The notes under the pieces were generated by a model. It was given only the letters and a program-made list of their open reading frames with translations, was not told where the DNA came from and ran no database searches. From positions 310,001 to 374,000 of the forward strand of contig NZ_JABACJ020000002.1 of NCBI RefSeq assembly GCF_012524165.2: DNA of 64,000 bases, read 5' to 3'. The position numbers were made by a program, and so were the translations under genes. The DNA is from Faecalicatena faecalis. Lineage in GTDB: Bacteria > Bacillota > Clostridia > Lachnospirales > Lachnospiraceae. This document shows positions 17,262 through 26,104 of this stretch, one piece after another. Position 1 is the first letter of the stretch, and the number at the start of each line of letters is the position of its first letter.

Positions 17262-17732
17262 ATGACGGGAAAAATTTATGAGAAAAAAACGACGGGAAAA
17301 ATTTCGGAAAATTTTGTGAAGAACCTGTTGGGAGTCATGCCCAACTGGCATGCCAAGCTGGTGCGCCCTTTTAAAGATACCCTGAACAGGGAGATGAGCC
17401 TGGAGACTTATTACTGTCTGCAGACATTGAGAATGAACGGCACTATGACCATGAAGCAGCTTGCCCAGCAGCTGAAGGTCCCGAAGCAGCAGGTAACCAA
17501 GCTGATTGATACACTCAGCACCCATCAGTTTGTAGAGAGAGTGAATAATGAAGAGGACCGCAGGTCCATCCGAATCCGCCTCACCCCCAAGGCGGTCTCC
17601 TATCTGGATAAATATTATCTGAAGAATACAGGGTTCATCCAGATGCTGGAGGAACAGCTGACTATGGAAGAGCTGATGCAGTTGAATGATGCGATGGAAG
17701 TATTGGATAGGATTCTGCCAAAATTAAAATAG
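17262..17732 (+). CDS. MarR-family transcriptional regulator
   Basis: 156 residues. The winged helix is clear: TMTMKQLAQQLKVPKQQVTK (recognition region), LIDTLSTHQFVERV, and the wing NEEDRRSIRIRLTPK. Start at ATG 17262 after GGAGAG. The first codons contain a 14-base direct repeat (GACGGGAAAAATTT, near 17262 and 17290) that lengthens the N-terminus. Divergent from the FUSC exporter, its likely target. Confidence 0.88.
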   Translation: MTGKIYEKKTTGKISENFVKNLLGVMPNWHAKLVRPFKDTLNREMSLETYYCLQTLRMNGTMTMKQLAQQLKVPKQQVTKLIDTLSTHQFVERVNNEEDRRSIRIRLTPKAVSYLDKYYLKNTGFIQMLEEQLTMEELMQLNDAMEVLDRILPKLK

Positions 17733-17746
17733 GCAGAATCCTATCC
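17705..17746. terminator. 15-bp perfect hairpin across the marR/GNAT 3' ends
   Basis: GGATAGGATTCTGCC (17705-17719) and its exact complement (17732-17746) flank a 12-base A-rich loop. The stem uses the last codons of marR and the last codons of the convergent GNAT gene. There is no clear T run after it, so it may act by RNA-RNA pairing of the two 3' ends rather than as a classic terminator. Confidence 0.55.
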
Positions 17747-18175
17747 CCAAGACATGGTGTATTCTAGTTCCCCCGTTTCACCATCTACACTTTGTGAGGT
17801 AACTGAAAATCCCTCTCCCAAATAAAATTCAACTGCACGTCTATTCTTTTGATAGACATGCAGCTCCAGAACAGGATGAATACTCTTAACATGATTTAAC
17901 AACTGATGTCCTATTCCAAACGAGCGACAGTTTCGATCCACGAAAATTCCTGCAAGGTAATCGTCTATCATACCAACAAAGCCCTGTATTTTACCGTCTG
18001 TTTCATATACATAAATATCTGCCTGTAAAATCTGTTTCTGTACCAATGGATAGTTAGATATCCAATAGTCCTTTGGCACAAAATCGTGGGCCTCTATATT
18101 TCCCTCCAGCCAAATCTGCATGATCTGATATATCTCATTCTGTTGTATATCATTCTGCTCAATTTTTCTTACCAT
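17741..18175 (-). CDS. GNAT-family N-acetyltransferase
   Basis: 144 residues. The acetyl-CoA loop appears as CRSFGIGHQLLNHVK preceded by IFVDRN, and the C-terminal LHVYQKNRRAVEFYLGEGF is the standard GNAT beta-alpha unit. Start placed at ATG 18175 because GGAGGAGA lies just upstream; the frame is open to 18226. Substrate unknown. Confidence 0.85.
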   Translation of the reverse strand: MVRKIEQNDIQQNEIYQIMQIWLEGNIEAHDFVPKDYWISNYPLVQKQILQADIYVYETDGKIQGFVGMIDDYLAGIFVDRNCRSFGIGHQLLNHVKSIHPVLELHVYQKNRRAVEFYLGEGFSVTSQSVDGETGELEYTMSWG

Positions 18176-18276
18176 TTTTTCTCTCCTCCAATACCACAAT
18201 CTGTTAGCAGCTCTTAAAGCTATCATCCCTTTATCAAATTTAATGCTTCACCGAAATCCTTTAACAAGGAGCAAAG

Positions 18277-18867
18277 CTATTTCCTGAACTTCCGTTCTTC
18301 CTCTCCATTCATGATGCGCCTTAACCCGTGCCGGTGCTTATAAATCATAATCGCCAGGGACACCAGCATTAATCCTGCAGCTGTATTATTTTCCGTGAAT
18401 AAGGCAGCAGGAACCGCAAGCAGTGCGATCAGCACCGCACCAAGCGGAAGATACCCGGAAACAAGTGTAACGATGCCTCCGGCAACACAGCACAAAGTTC
18501 CCCACAGCGGCATGAACACGACCAGCCAGGTGCAGGTAACCGCCACGCCCTTTCCTCCCCGGAATTTATTCCATATCGGGAAATTATGCCCCAGAAGTGT
18601 TCCGAATCCGCTCCATAGTATGACATCTCTTTTTAAGACATCTCCGGCTATCAGCCAGGAAATTACAAATGCCAGTACAGTTTTGAGAAAATCCCCGCCC
18701 AGTACGATAAAACCTTGCTTTTTCCCGACAGTTGCCATAATATTCGCCATACCCGGATTTCCGCTTCCAATCTGGGCTGCATGCTTTCCTGTATATTTTC
18801 TTGCAACCACCTCTGCGGTCAAAAAATTGCCGAAGCAGTATCCGATGAACAGGCATAGATATTTCAT
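18277..18867 (-). CDS. plsY: acyl-phosphate:glycerol-3-phosphate acyltransferase
   Basis: 196 residues, five hydrophobic helices. PlsY makes lysophosphatidic acid from acyl-phosphate and glycerol-3-phosphate. The three conserved loops are visible: GSGNPGMANI, GHNFPIWNKFRGGKGVA and the C-terminal YKHRHGLRRIMNGEE. It is downstream of a membrane protein gene (18900-19457) with a 32-bp gap, probably one operon. Confidence 0.92.
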   Translation of the reverse strand: MKYLCLFIGYCFGNFLTAEVVARKYTGKHAAQIGSGNPGMANIMATVGKKQGFIVLGGDFLKTVLAFVISWLIAGDVLKRDVILWSGFGTLLGHNFPIWNKFRGGKGVAVTCTWLVVFMPLWGTLCCVAGGIVTLVSGYLPLGAVLIALLAVPAALFTENNTAAGLMLVSLAIMIYKHRHGLRRIMNGEEERKFRK

Positions 18868-18899
18868 AGCATTCGCGCTCCTTTCGCACCGGCTTCCTC

Positions 18900-19457
18900 T
18901 TACCGCATGGCTATCAGCAGCATAACCGACATCACTGCCGCCATAATCAGAGGAACCATACCGTCAAAGTAACCTTTCACCGCATCCAGCCTGTAATACG
19001 CAAGATAGCAGATCAGGGAAATGACTGCTAACCCCAAGGATATCGCAACAAGCGAAACTGTTTCGCCCCTCGTAAATATATCTGCCGCGCCCAATGCGTT
19101 AATTTCCGCCGCAGCCATCGTTATCCAGCCGACAATCAAAAGAAGCTCTGTTGTAACCGGACGTTTCATCAGAAGCCCGGTTCCAATCAGTAGAATAAAG
19201 TATGTAACAAGCCCAATCACACAGATCTGCAGGGTTGAAACAGAAGCCTCTGCCATATTCACGTTGGAAATTCCTTTCACCGTTTTATACACAGCCAGGA
19301 TTCCTGCCGCGGCAGCCGGGATCAGCAGCCAGCCGGACTTCATGCCTTTCACAGCGCCCTCCGGCTTAAATGCAATCAACCACCATGCCAGATAAAAAGC
19401 ACAGCATACCACGAGTAAAATGTTACCTTGAACAAAAAATTTTAGGTCAGACCTCAT
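18900..19457 (-). CDS. six-helix membrane protein of unknown function, upstream of plsY
   Basis: 185 residues with six hydrophobic segments (for example GNILLVVCCAFYLAWWLIAF and GWLLIPAAAAGILAVY near the start). I do not recognise the family. Start ATG 19457 follows a GGTAAGGTAA stretch. It is co-directional with plsY. Confidence 0.6.
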   Translation of the reverse strand: MRSDLKFFVQGNILLVVCCAFYLAWWLIAFKPEGAVKGMKSGWLLIPAAAAGILAVYKTVKGISNVNMAEASVSTLQICVIGLVTYFILLIGTGLLMKRPVTTELLLIVGWITMAAAEINALGAADIFTRGETVSLVAISLGLAVISLICYLAYYRLDAVKGYFDGMVPLIMAAVMSVMLLIAMR

Positions 19458-19625
19458 TTACCTTACCTCCCGTCTGTGTGTAAAGGCTTTGAGATAGCTT
19501 GTTACTCTTACACTGTCAAGTATATCATAATGGGATAATGATTGATATCTACTTTTTAGTTCATAATTTATGAAAAGAGAATACTTAAAATACAATGGTC
19601 TGATTTTTCCATTTAAGAAATCCAT
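19458..19625 (-). pseudogene. N-terminal stub of a MATE-family efflux gene
   Basis: After GGGAGGAAGAGAT the frame reads MDFLNGKIRPLYFKY, which matches the start of Clostridial MATE exporters, and then changes abruptly to sequence with no resemblance to the family, ending after 55 codons at the gap before the next gene. The other ~430 residues of a MATE protein are missing. A strong leader hairpin is preserved upstream (19754-19798). I read this as the 5' end left by a deletion. Confidence 0.6.
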
Positions 19626-19753
19626 ATCTCTTCCTCCCTTTTTCACATCTTTTAACACAATCCTTTTATGTAAAACCGGGGCGCGCTCCCGATATGCGAA
19701 GGGCTTTTTATGATACAGGAATGTTCGGAAAACTTTCCTGTATATAATAAAAA

Positions 19754-19798
19754 AGCTGGACAAAGGACAGATATTTCAACCTGTCGCCTTATCCAGCT
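19754..19798 (-). terminator. leader hairpin with T run upstream of the MATE stub
   Basis: On the minus strand AGCTGGATAAGG and CTTTGTCCAGCT pair, with an inner GACAGG/CTGTCC helix, and TTTTTTATTA follows. It ends about 120 nt before the stub's ribosome site, so it looks like a transcription attenuator, or the terminator of an upstream unit. Confidence 0.6.
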
Positions 19799-19939
19799 CA
19801 TTATTTCTTACGTATGATTTGCCCTACGAGCACTGATTATTATAGCAAAGTTATTCTCCTTGTCAAGCGGGAGTTTTGATTTCTATTTTGATATCATGTC
19901 TAATTGGAATTTCGAATATACGACATTCATAAATAATCA

Positions 19940-21031
19940 TCACGGACAGGTCAGTTTAAAATCCTGACTGCCTTTCTCCACCCCATTCACGATCAGTGAA
20001 ATGGTGTGAAGACCCGGGTAATGCTTTCTTGTAGTCATATCTGCAAAGGAATGCTTTTTTGTGTAGTATTTCTCTTCGTTCTCATTCAATGTAATCTCTG
20101 AAATCTGAAAAATCTTCCGATTCCGCTTTCCATTCGCTTTCACATAGTCGATTCCGTATTCCAGCCTTACTTTCGTCTCCTTCTCTGCCTGAACCATAAA
20201 GGAAAATGTAAGACTTTCTCCCAGCATAACAACAGCCGGCTCCACTATAAACTCTTTGACTTTAATAGAATCTGCATCATGGTAACCAAAGATAGAAAGT
20301 ACTTCACGGTTGCCATTTTTAAGCAGCGTCCTGCATCCGTGTTTCACGATCCAGTCTGTGTACTCATTTTTACCGTACCAATCTTTTGCAATTCTGGCGA
20401 CCAGATCAGGATGAGTCTTTGAAATATCATTCAGATTGTTCGCAACACTTTTCCGCACATACGGTGACGGGTCCGTTTTTAACTGCTCCAGAATCGGCAG
20501 GATGGGCGTTGGGTCCTCTTTAAAACTGTTCAATGCCTGCCCCCATGGAAGCTGGGGGCGGCAGCCCTCACTGGCAAGCCTTCGGACATGTTCATTCTCA
20601 TGACGGGACCATGTATACATCTGCGCCATCATACGTTCTTCATGCTGAATGATAAAGGGCCTCACAGCGAATTCTGCTGAAGAATATGGAGTGTATCTCT
20701 CAAGAGCCGCAATCGACAGGTCCCAGTCCTTCTCATTCTGCCCATACACCTCTACAAAGTCTGGGAATATAATACCAAAGAATCCAGATGGGCAGTCTGC
20801 AATCACCTGATCCAGAATGGAAAGTGCCTCTTCATAATCCTCCGGCAAATACTTTCCCAGCCCCTGACTGATCTTTCGAACTCTTGCCTTTAACTCTAAA
20901 TCCTGCCATGTTTCATCCATGACAGTTTCTAAAAATGCCTCTGTCTGAAATGGTTCATAGACTGATTGAATCACCTGGGCTGCTTCCCTAAGTGACTTGT
21001 GATTGAACATATCTTTTAATAATTCTGCCAT
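19940..21031 (-). CDS. AlkC-like DNA alkylation repair protein with C-terminal Ig-like domain
   Basis: 363 residues. The first ~250 form helical HEAT-type repeats, including SRHENEHVRRLASEGCRP, DPSPYVRKSVANNLNDISK and WIVKHGCRTLL, all typical of the AlkC/AlkD 3-methyladenine glycosylases. Residues ~262-363 are beta-rich (VVMLGESLTFSFMVQAE, LHTISLIVNG), the Ig-like extension known for AlkC but absent from AlkD. Cytoplasmic base-excision repair enzyme by family. Single gene; start ATG 21031 after AGGAG. Confidence 0.82.
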   Translation of the reverse strand: MAELLKDMFNHKSLREAAQVIQSVYEPFQTEAFLETVMDETWQDLELKARVRKISQGLGKYLPEDYEEALSILDQVIADCPSGFFGIIFPDFVEVYGQNEKDWDLSIAALERYTPYSSAEFAVRPFIIQHEERMMAQMYTWSRHENEHVRRLASEGCRPQLPWGQALNSFKEDPTPILPILEQLKTDPSPYVRKSVANNLNDISKTHPDLVARIAKDWYGKNEYTDWIVKHGCRTLLKNGNREVLSIFGYHDADSIKVKEFIVEPAVVMLGESLTFSFMVQAEKETKVRLEYGIDYVKANGKRNRKIFQISEITLNENEEKYYTKKHSFADMTTRKHYPGLHTISLIVNGVEKGSQDFKLTCP

Positions 21032-21060
21032 TCTTTTCTCCTATGCTTCTCTTCACCTTC

Positions 21061-21807
21061 TTATTCCAGAAACCTGATAATTGCCTCTGCCGCCTGTTCT
21101 GCGTTGGAAAGAATTGCGGGATGCTTCCCCTTCGGGAAGATCTTCATCTGTGCGTCCGTCTCTTCTGCAATCATCTGATACTCGTCCAGAAAATCAGCCC
21201 TGCACATGTCGTCTTCCTCGCTGCCCATCAGCAGAAGCGGGACCGAAAGCTGTTCCAATGGCTTAATGAATAACGGAAGCCCGCCCTCTGCACACGAAAC
21301 CATGGCTTTCGTATCCATATCCACCACACTCTCCCAGTCTTCTCCCTGACACCACTGGTAAAAACCGACTCCCATTTCATCCATCTTTGCACCGGCACGT
21401 TCCTTAATCAGCTTTTCTGCAAAATCTTCTGCAAGCGTCCTTCCATCAAAACTATCTGCTACGACCTTTCCGACCAGATCGGGACGCTTAAGGGCCACAT
21501 TCAGTGCCACCCAGGCGCCGCCGCTTGTTCCGACAAGATGGATCTTCCCAAGCTTTAAGTGCTCCATCAATGCAACGGTCTGCCTCGCCTCCTCCTTCCA
21601 GAGGTCTGCCGGGAAGCATTCTAAACGGTCGGATCTTCCATGTCCCAAAAAGTCGATCAGAATCACATAAAATCTGTCCTGATATAAAGGTAATAATAAC
21701 TCGAACATCCTGGAAGATGCTGTATTGCCGTGCAGAAATAATAATGGTTCTCCACTTCCTGTTTCTGTGTAATAAATTTTCTTTGACTGATACTTAAAAT
21801 ATGACAT
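21061..21807 (-). CDS. alpha/beta hydrolase
   Basis: 248 residues. Oxyanion region LLFLHGNTASS, nucleophile elbow VGTSGGAW, the acid in MGSEEDDMC and the final histidine in GKHPAILSN are all in the expected order. Start chosen at the second of two adjacent ATGs, six bases after AGGAGG. Substrate unknown. It is 30 bp upstream of the AlkC-like gene and co-directional with it. Confidence 0.87.
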   Translation of the reverse strand: MSYFKYQSKKIYYTETGSGEPLLFLHGNTASSRMFELLLPLYQDRFYVILIDFLGHGRSDRLECFPADLWKEEARQTVALMEHLKLGKIHLVGTSGGAWVALNVALKRPDLVGKVVADSFDGRTLAEDFAEKLIKERAGAKMDEMGVGFYQWCQGEDWESVVDMDTKAMVSCAEGGLPLFIKPLEQLSVPLLLMGSEEDDMCRADFLDEYQMIAEETDAQMKIFPKGKHPAILSNAEQAAEAIIRFLE

Positions 21808-21825
21808 CATCTGCCTCCTAATCAT

Positions 21826-22128
21826 CCATCTGTGTTAACAGTTCCCTGATCAGCAAGGCTCAAAACACCAACGCCCTGCTGTTAGTGCTTTGTAATCCAG
21901 ATTCCCATAATCTAAGACCTCCGTTCTGTTATGACATAGGTTTAGTATAGCATAGAAATCTGCTGACGGGCGATCAAATACACAGGAAAGGAGCTTCAAT
22001 TTCTGCATTTTCTGATTTTGACCAATTTTTTTTAGTGCTAAAAAAAGTTTTTGTACAAAATTGTTTCTTTTATCTATTTTTTATGTTATAGTAATAAAAA
22101 ATAAACAAGAACGGAGTTGAAAAAATCC
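21826..22128. other. intergenic gap between divergent hydrolase and YczE genes
   Basis: AT-rich at the right side (22010-22110). It must hold both promoters; a TATAGT box lies at about 22086-22091 for the plus-strand gene, but I see no -35 at the right distance and no operator. Confidence 0.4.
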
Positions 22129-22806
22129 ATGAAATCAAAATTTTCAACAAAAAAGGTGTTCGAATTCCTGCTCGGAACTGCATTAAATGCAATGGGAATC
22201 AGCCTGATCACGAAAGCGTACCTTGGCACTTCCCCTCTTTCAAGTGTACCTTTTGTACTCAGCCTTGGACTGAAACCTTCTTTTGGAACTTTTACTTTTA
22301 TTTTGAACATGCTGTTTTTACTTTTACAGATCTTACTGTTAAAAAAATCTTTTCCGAAAATGCAGTTTCTGCAAATACCGGTCACGATTTTTTTTGGTTT
22401 TCTAATCGATGTATTTATGTACATGTTTCAAGAGATCAAGCCCGTATATTACTTTAGCAGTTTAATTCTCTTAGTGATCGGATGTGCTGTCATGGCCTTC
22501 GGAATCATGATCAGTGTTCATGCTGATCTGGTCACAACACCCGGCAACTCTCTTGTACAGGCATTGTCCAATTGTACTAAAGTAAAGTTTGGAAATATGA
22601 AAATTGCTCTGGACTGCACGCTCTCCGCAATTGCTGTCATCTGTTCTTTCATGTTATTTGACACATTCCGGGGGGTTCGCGAGGGGACTCTGATATCAGC
22701 GATACTGGTCGGAGTGTTTATTAATCTTTTTCAAAGATATGCACCTTCTGCAAAGGCAGAGGTTGATATAGAAACAAACACGGTTGCTTTTATCAGTGAT
22801 CCATAA
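22129..22806 (+). CDS. YczE/YitT-type integral membrane protein (DUF6198)
   Basis: 225 residues with five or six hydrophobic segments. LLGTALNAMGISLITKAYLG followed by TSPLSSVPFVLS, and the later HADLVTTPGNSLVQALS, are the internal repeats of the YczE family, of unknown transport or sensing function. ATG 22129 is preferred to an in-frame TTG at 22117 that overlaps the GGAG ribosome site. Confidence 0.75.
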   Translation: MKSKFSTKKVFEFLLGTALNAMGISLITKAYLGTSPLSSVPFVLSLGLKPSFGTFTFILNMLFLLLQILLLKKSFPKMQFLQIPVTIFFGFLIDVFMYMFQEIKPVYYFSSLILLVIGCAVMAFGIMISVHADLVTTPGNSLVQALSNCTKVKFGNMKIALDCTLSAIAVICSFMLFDTFRGVREGTLISAILVGVFINLFQRYAPSAKAEVDIETNTVAFISDP

Positions 22807-22898
22807 TCGCTTCCTGCTGATGAGACATGCCAAAGCGGATATTACAAATCCACTTTGCTGCTCCAAATCAACTTCGCCGCTTCCTTGATGAGGTGAAA

Positions 22899-22976
22899 CA
22901 GGTTCTATCATAAATGCCGGAGGACACGAATTTTTATTCATATCCTCCGGCATTTATACATTTATAATAGAACCTG
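22899..22976. terminator. long two-part hairpin between convergent genes
   Basis: Outer arms CAGGTTCTAT (22899-22908) and ATAGAACCTG (22967-22976) and perfect inner arms of 15 bases (22910-22924 and 22943-22957) make a 78-base structure with an A/T-rich loop. It separates the YczE gene from the convergent mobB end and probably terminates both transcripts. Confidence 0.7.
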
Positions 22977-23000
22977 AAAATCCCCGTCCCCAAATTTTCT

Positions 23001-23501
23001 TCAGCTAAGATGCAGACGGCAGAGAAGTCCTTCTATATCTTCGAATCCAACAGTCTCTTCTTCAAATTTTCCCTTTTCATAATCTGTTACAATCAAAATT
23101 CTCCCTTCCGGATTAGACACAGGCTGGTCAGAAATTCCATTTCGTACAAGTTCTATTTTAGGGTATTCACTATTTTTCATTCCTTCTATTATAATGAACT
23201 CCGCTTCCGGGAATTGGGATATCATCTCTTCGATTCCTGTATTACATTCTTCTTTTACCACCATAGAATGATGCGGAGAAAATACTGCGGTTCCATATGC
23301 CCCGGCTTTTTGAAACCGGTCGCTGTCTGTCCCCGGCACATCACTTGAAAAATCATGTCCGTCATGCTTGATCACTGCTGTTTTCACGCCCTGTTCTGCA
23401 AGTCTGTGAACGATTTTCTCGATAAGTGTAGTTTTTCCCGAATTTTTCACACCACATACCACAAGTATTCTCTGATGTTTCTTTACAGCAATACTGTCCA
23501 T
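23001..23501 (-). CDS. mobB: molybdopterin-guanine dinucleotide biosynthesis adapter protein
   Basis: 166 residues. P-loop VVCGVKNSGKTTLIEKIV, the TAVIKHDGHDFSSDVPGTDS segment and FIIIEGMKNSEYPKIELV are MobB hallmarks. It helps deliver GTP for the bis-MGD cofactor that the adjacent formate dehydrogenase needs. Overlaps the moeA stop by 19 bp, last gene of the cofactor/FDH operon. Confidence 0.92.
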   Translation of the reverse strand: MDSIAVKKHQRILVVCGVKNSGKTTLIEKIVHRLAEQGVKTAVIKHDGHDFSSDVPGTDSDRFQKAGAYGTAVFSPHHSMVVKEECNTGIEEMISQFPEAEFIIIEGMKNSEYPKIELVRNGISDQPVSNPEGRILIVTDYEKGKFEEETVGFEDIEGLLCRLHLS

Positions 23502-24688
23502 ACGTCGTCCCCCTCATTTAAACGCTCAGATCCTGCCGGTATTTCAATCAGAGAATTACATCCACACATAGAACTCATAATGCCAGAGTCATTGGAGCCT
23601 GTTGTTAAAATTGCCTTTCCTTCCCGATAATAACCGCGTACATATCTGGCGACACCACTTTTCTTTCCAAAACATCCGACCGCTTTCGCCTGTATTCTCT
23701 GTAATTCCAAATCCTTCCGCCTCATCATAAATGCCAAAAGAGGACGAACCAGCAATTCGAGATTCACTGCTGCCCCATAAGGATTTCCAGATAAACAGAT
23801 CAATAATTTCCCCTGATACACCGCACATAAGGTAGGCATTCCAGGTTTTATCTCGATTTTCCAAAAGAGCTTCTCGCACCCCAGGATACTGATAACATCA
23901 TGCATAATATCCTTTTTTCCTACTGAAACTCCGCCGGTCGTAATCACAATATCTGCTCTGCAGACGCCCTTCTGGATTTCTCTTGCTACTACATATGGAT
24001 TGTCCTCCAGCCTTGTTCCGGAAATAATCTGAGCGCCCCACTGTCTTAACCTTGTTCCTAACGTATATAGATTGGAATCATATATTTTTCCTGCTTCCAG
24101 TGCCTCACCGGGAAGCACCAGTTCATCACCTGTTGTAATCAGCATGACCCTGGCCTGTCTGTACACCTCAAGTGAATCATACCCAAGACTTGCAAGTATT
24201 CCTGCTTCCACAGCGCCTATCATCGTATCCCTGGCAAGGATCACCTCTCCTTTTTTATAATCTTCTCCTTCAAAACAATAATTCTGCCATTTTTTCAGAC
24301 TTTTATATACTGCAACTGTAACTTCACCATAATCCGTATCTTCCTGACGGATCACACAGTCTGCGCCATCAGGAATAGGGGCTCCTGTCATGATTCTCAC
24401 TGCCATTCCTTTACTGACATATTGACTGGATATATGCCCCGCAGTTACCTCATCTATCACGATAAGAGATACCGGATTTTCTTTTGCAGCATGCTTAATA
24501 TCTTCACTTCTCAACGCATACCCATCCAGTGGAGAACGAGGAAACGGGGGCTGGCTGTGCTGTGCGACGATATCCCTGGCAATCACCCTTCCCACTGAAT
24601 CCCACAGGGGTATCACCTCCGTCTCATTTATTTGTTCTACTTTTTCAAGCAAGATATCTCTTGCCTGGTCAACCGTAATTCCCGACAT
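23483..24688 (-). CDS. moeA: molybdopterin molybdenumtransferase
   Basis: 401 residues. SPLDGYALRSEDI, MTGAPIPDGADCVIRQED and ITTGGVSVGKKD-type loops, GNPYGAAVNLELLVRP are MoeA motifs. It inserts molybdate (or tungstate) into adenylated molybdopterin. The gene overlaps mobA by 52 bp and mobB by 19 bp, so translation is tightly coupled. Confidence 0.92.
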   Translation of the reverse strand: MSGITVDQARDILLEKVEQINETEVIPLWDSVGRVIARDIVAQHSQPPFPRSPLDGYALRSEDIKHAAKENPVSLIVIDEVTAGHISSQYVSKGMAVRIMTGAPIPDGADCVIRQEDTDYGEVTVAVYKSLKKWQNYCFEGEDYKKGEVILARDTMIGAVEAGILASLGYDSLEVYRQARVMLITTGDELVLPGEALEAGKIYDSNLYTLGTRLRQWGAQIISGTRLEDNPYVVAREIQKGVCRADIVITTGGVSVGKKDIMHDVISILGCEKLFWKIEIKPGMPTLCAVYQGKLLICLSGNPYGAAVNLELLVRPLLAFMMRRKDLELQRIQAKAVGCFGKKSGVARYVRGYYREGKAILTTGSNDSGIMSSMCGCNSLIEIPAGSERLNEGDDVWTVLL

Positions 24689-25275
24689 ATATTACTCCTT
24701 TTTCCAAAAAGCTTTTTCGCTTCCTGATATTCTTCCATTGTATTAATATTTTGCATCATCCAGGCAAACTTATCACTTTTAAGATTCAAATACATCACTC
24801 TCATTTTTTCCAAAGAGCATATTATTTTATAATTCTTCTTCTGAATCTGAGCCTCAAATACTTTGTGGGCACTGCTTTTATAAACAGCACTTAAAGGGTG
24901 GAGTCTTCCATTTACCACTGGCACAACTGCATCCGCCCCTTCCATATATTGTGCAAGATACCTGTAAAATTCGATCTGTAAGAATGGCATATCGCATGCC
25001 GCCACGAACACGGTATCCCCGCGGCACGCCCGAAGCCCTGCCTGAAGTCCTCCGATCGGTCCGCAGTCAGGATAGATGTCCTTAACAATCCCCCAGTCCT
25101 TATGTGTATCATGTACGACATCCCCATATGAAACATTTATATTTCCACAGTCTTTTTTTAATTCTTTCCATATGATCTCCGTAAACGTGTTCTTTCCAAG
25201 CTCCATGTTTCCTTTATGAATCCCGCCCATTCTTCTGCTTTTCCCGCCGGCAAGAATTAATCCTTCTATTTTCAT
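24637..25275 (-). CDS. mobA: molybdenum cofactor guanylyltransferase
   Basis: 212 residues. LILAGGKSRRMGG is the nucleotide-binding start of MobA; DCGPIGGLQAGL and VAACDMPFLQ are the next two motifs. It attaches GMP to molybdopterin. The last ~20 residues extend past the usual end and overlap moeA. Its start overlaps the fdhD 3' end by 62 bp. Confidence 0.9.
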   Translation of the reverse strand: MKIEGLILAGGKSRRMGGIHKGNMELGKNTFTEIIWKELKKDCGNINVSYGDVVHDTHKDWGIVKDIYPDCGPIGGLQAGLRACRGDTVFVAACDMPFLQIEFYRYLAQYMEGADAVVPVVNGRLHPLSAVYKSSAHKVFEAQIQKKNYKIICSLEKMRVMYLNLKSDKFAWMMQNINTMEEYQEAKKLFGKRSNICRELRLTRQEISCLKK

Positions 25276-26062
25276 ACTCTTTTCCTCTGGAAAAATCCGT
25301 ATATACTCTTATCATATCCTGTCTGGCAGCCCCTATTAGTGTCAAACCATATTCTTCTGCCATTTCGATTCCGTCTGCAGTAGGTACTGCTTTTGATACA
25401 AGAACCGGAACTTTCGCCATCACCGCTTTCCTGACCATATCTGCTGGAATTCGTCCGCTTAAATATATGATACATTCGGGAAGCCCTATCCCATGGAGCA
25501 GAGCATAACCTGCCACTTTGTCAAATGCATTATGTCTTCCGATATCTTCACATTCAAATACGATTTTGTCTTCATGCCACAGGAAACAGCTGTGCATTGC
25601 CCAGGTTTTTTTATGTACCGGTGTTCCCTGGGCAAAATGATCTGCAAGCTGGAATATCTGTTCTTCCTTCCATAACAAAGGCCTGACCGGATACATGTTC
25701 CTGTCTCCAGCGAAACCATTCCGGGTACATGAACCATCCCATTTCACCCGAAGCGTGACCTTATTTTCTTCTTCATTCAGTGAAATCTCTTCCATATCTT
25801 CCCTGCACTTCACGATTCCCTTTGTGTAAAGATATCCTGCAGCAAGTTCCTCCAGATATTGCAAAGAACAGGTTATTGTTTCCAGCCTTATGCCATTGAC
25901 ACAGATATCCAGTGTGTGCTCCTTTAATACAGCCTGACTCTCTTCCCTGTAGATTGCGTCTCTGCCGATACGGGTATACACTATATTTTTATATAATTGA
26001 TTTTCTTTCTCTAAAATAATTTCCACTCCTTCAAACAAACAGGCACCGCCTAGTTTTCCCAC
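25214..26062 (-). CDS. fdhD: formate dehydrogenase accessory sulfurtransferase
   Basis: 282 residues as called. FdhD passes sulfur from IscS to the molybdenum cofactor of formate dehydrogenase. Family motifs: LEELAAGYLYTKGIV, CEDIGRHNAFDKVAGYAL, YLSGRIPADMVRKAVMAKVP, and VSKAVPTADGIEMAEEYG. The usual central CxxC loop is not obvious. The start is uncertain: GTG near 26062 lies in the loop of a stable hairpin, and no clear ribosome site precedes any of the first candidate codons. Confidence 0.9.
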   Translation of the reverse strand: MGKLGGACLFEGVEIILEKENQLYKNIVYTRIGRDAIYREESQAVLKEHTLDICVNGIRLETITCSLQYLEELAAGYLYTKGIVKCREDMEEISLNEEENKVTLRVKWDGSCTRNGFAGDRNMYPVRPLLWKEEQIFQLADHFAQGTPVHKKTWAMHSCFLWHEDKIVFECEDIGRHNAFDKVAGYALLHGIGLPECIIYLSGRIPADMVRKAVMAKVPVLVSKAVPTADGIEMAEEYGLTLIGAARQDMIRVYTDFSRGKEYENRRINSCRREKQKNGRDS

Positions 26063-26074
26063 CAGCGATGCCTG
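26040..26074 (-). promoter_or_regulatory. hairpin over the fdhD translation start
   Basis: Arms CAGGCACCGC (26040-26049) and GCGATGCCTG (26065-26074) pair over ten positions with one G-U wobble. The structure sits between fdhF and fdhD and contains the proposed fdhD start, so it could limit fdhD translation or act as a weak terminator. Confidence 0.4.
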
Positions 26075-26104
26075 AATAATCCAATGCCACCGGCACGGTA
26101 TTTC

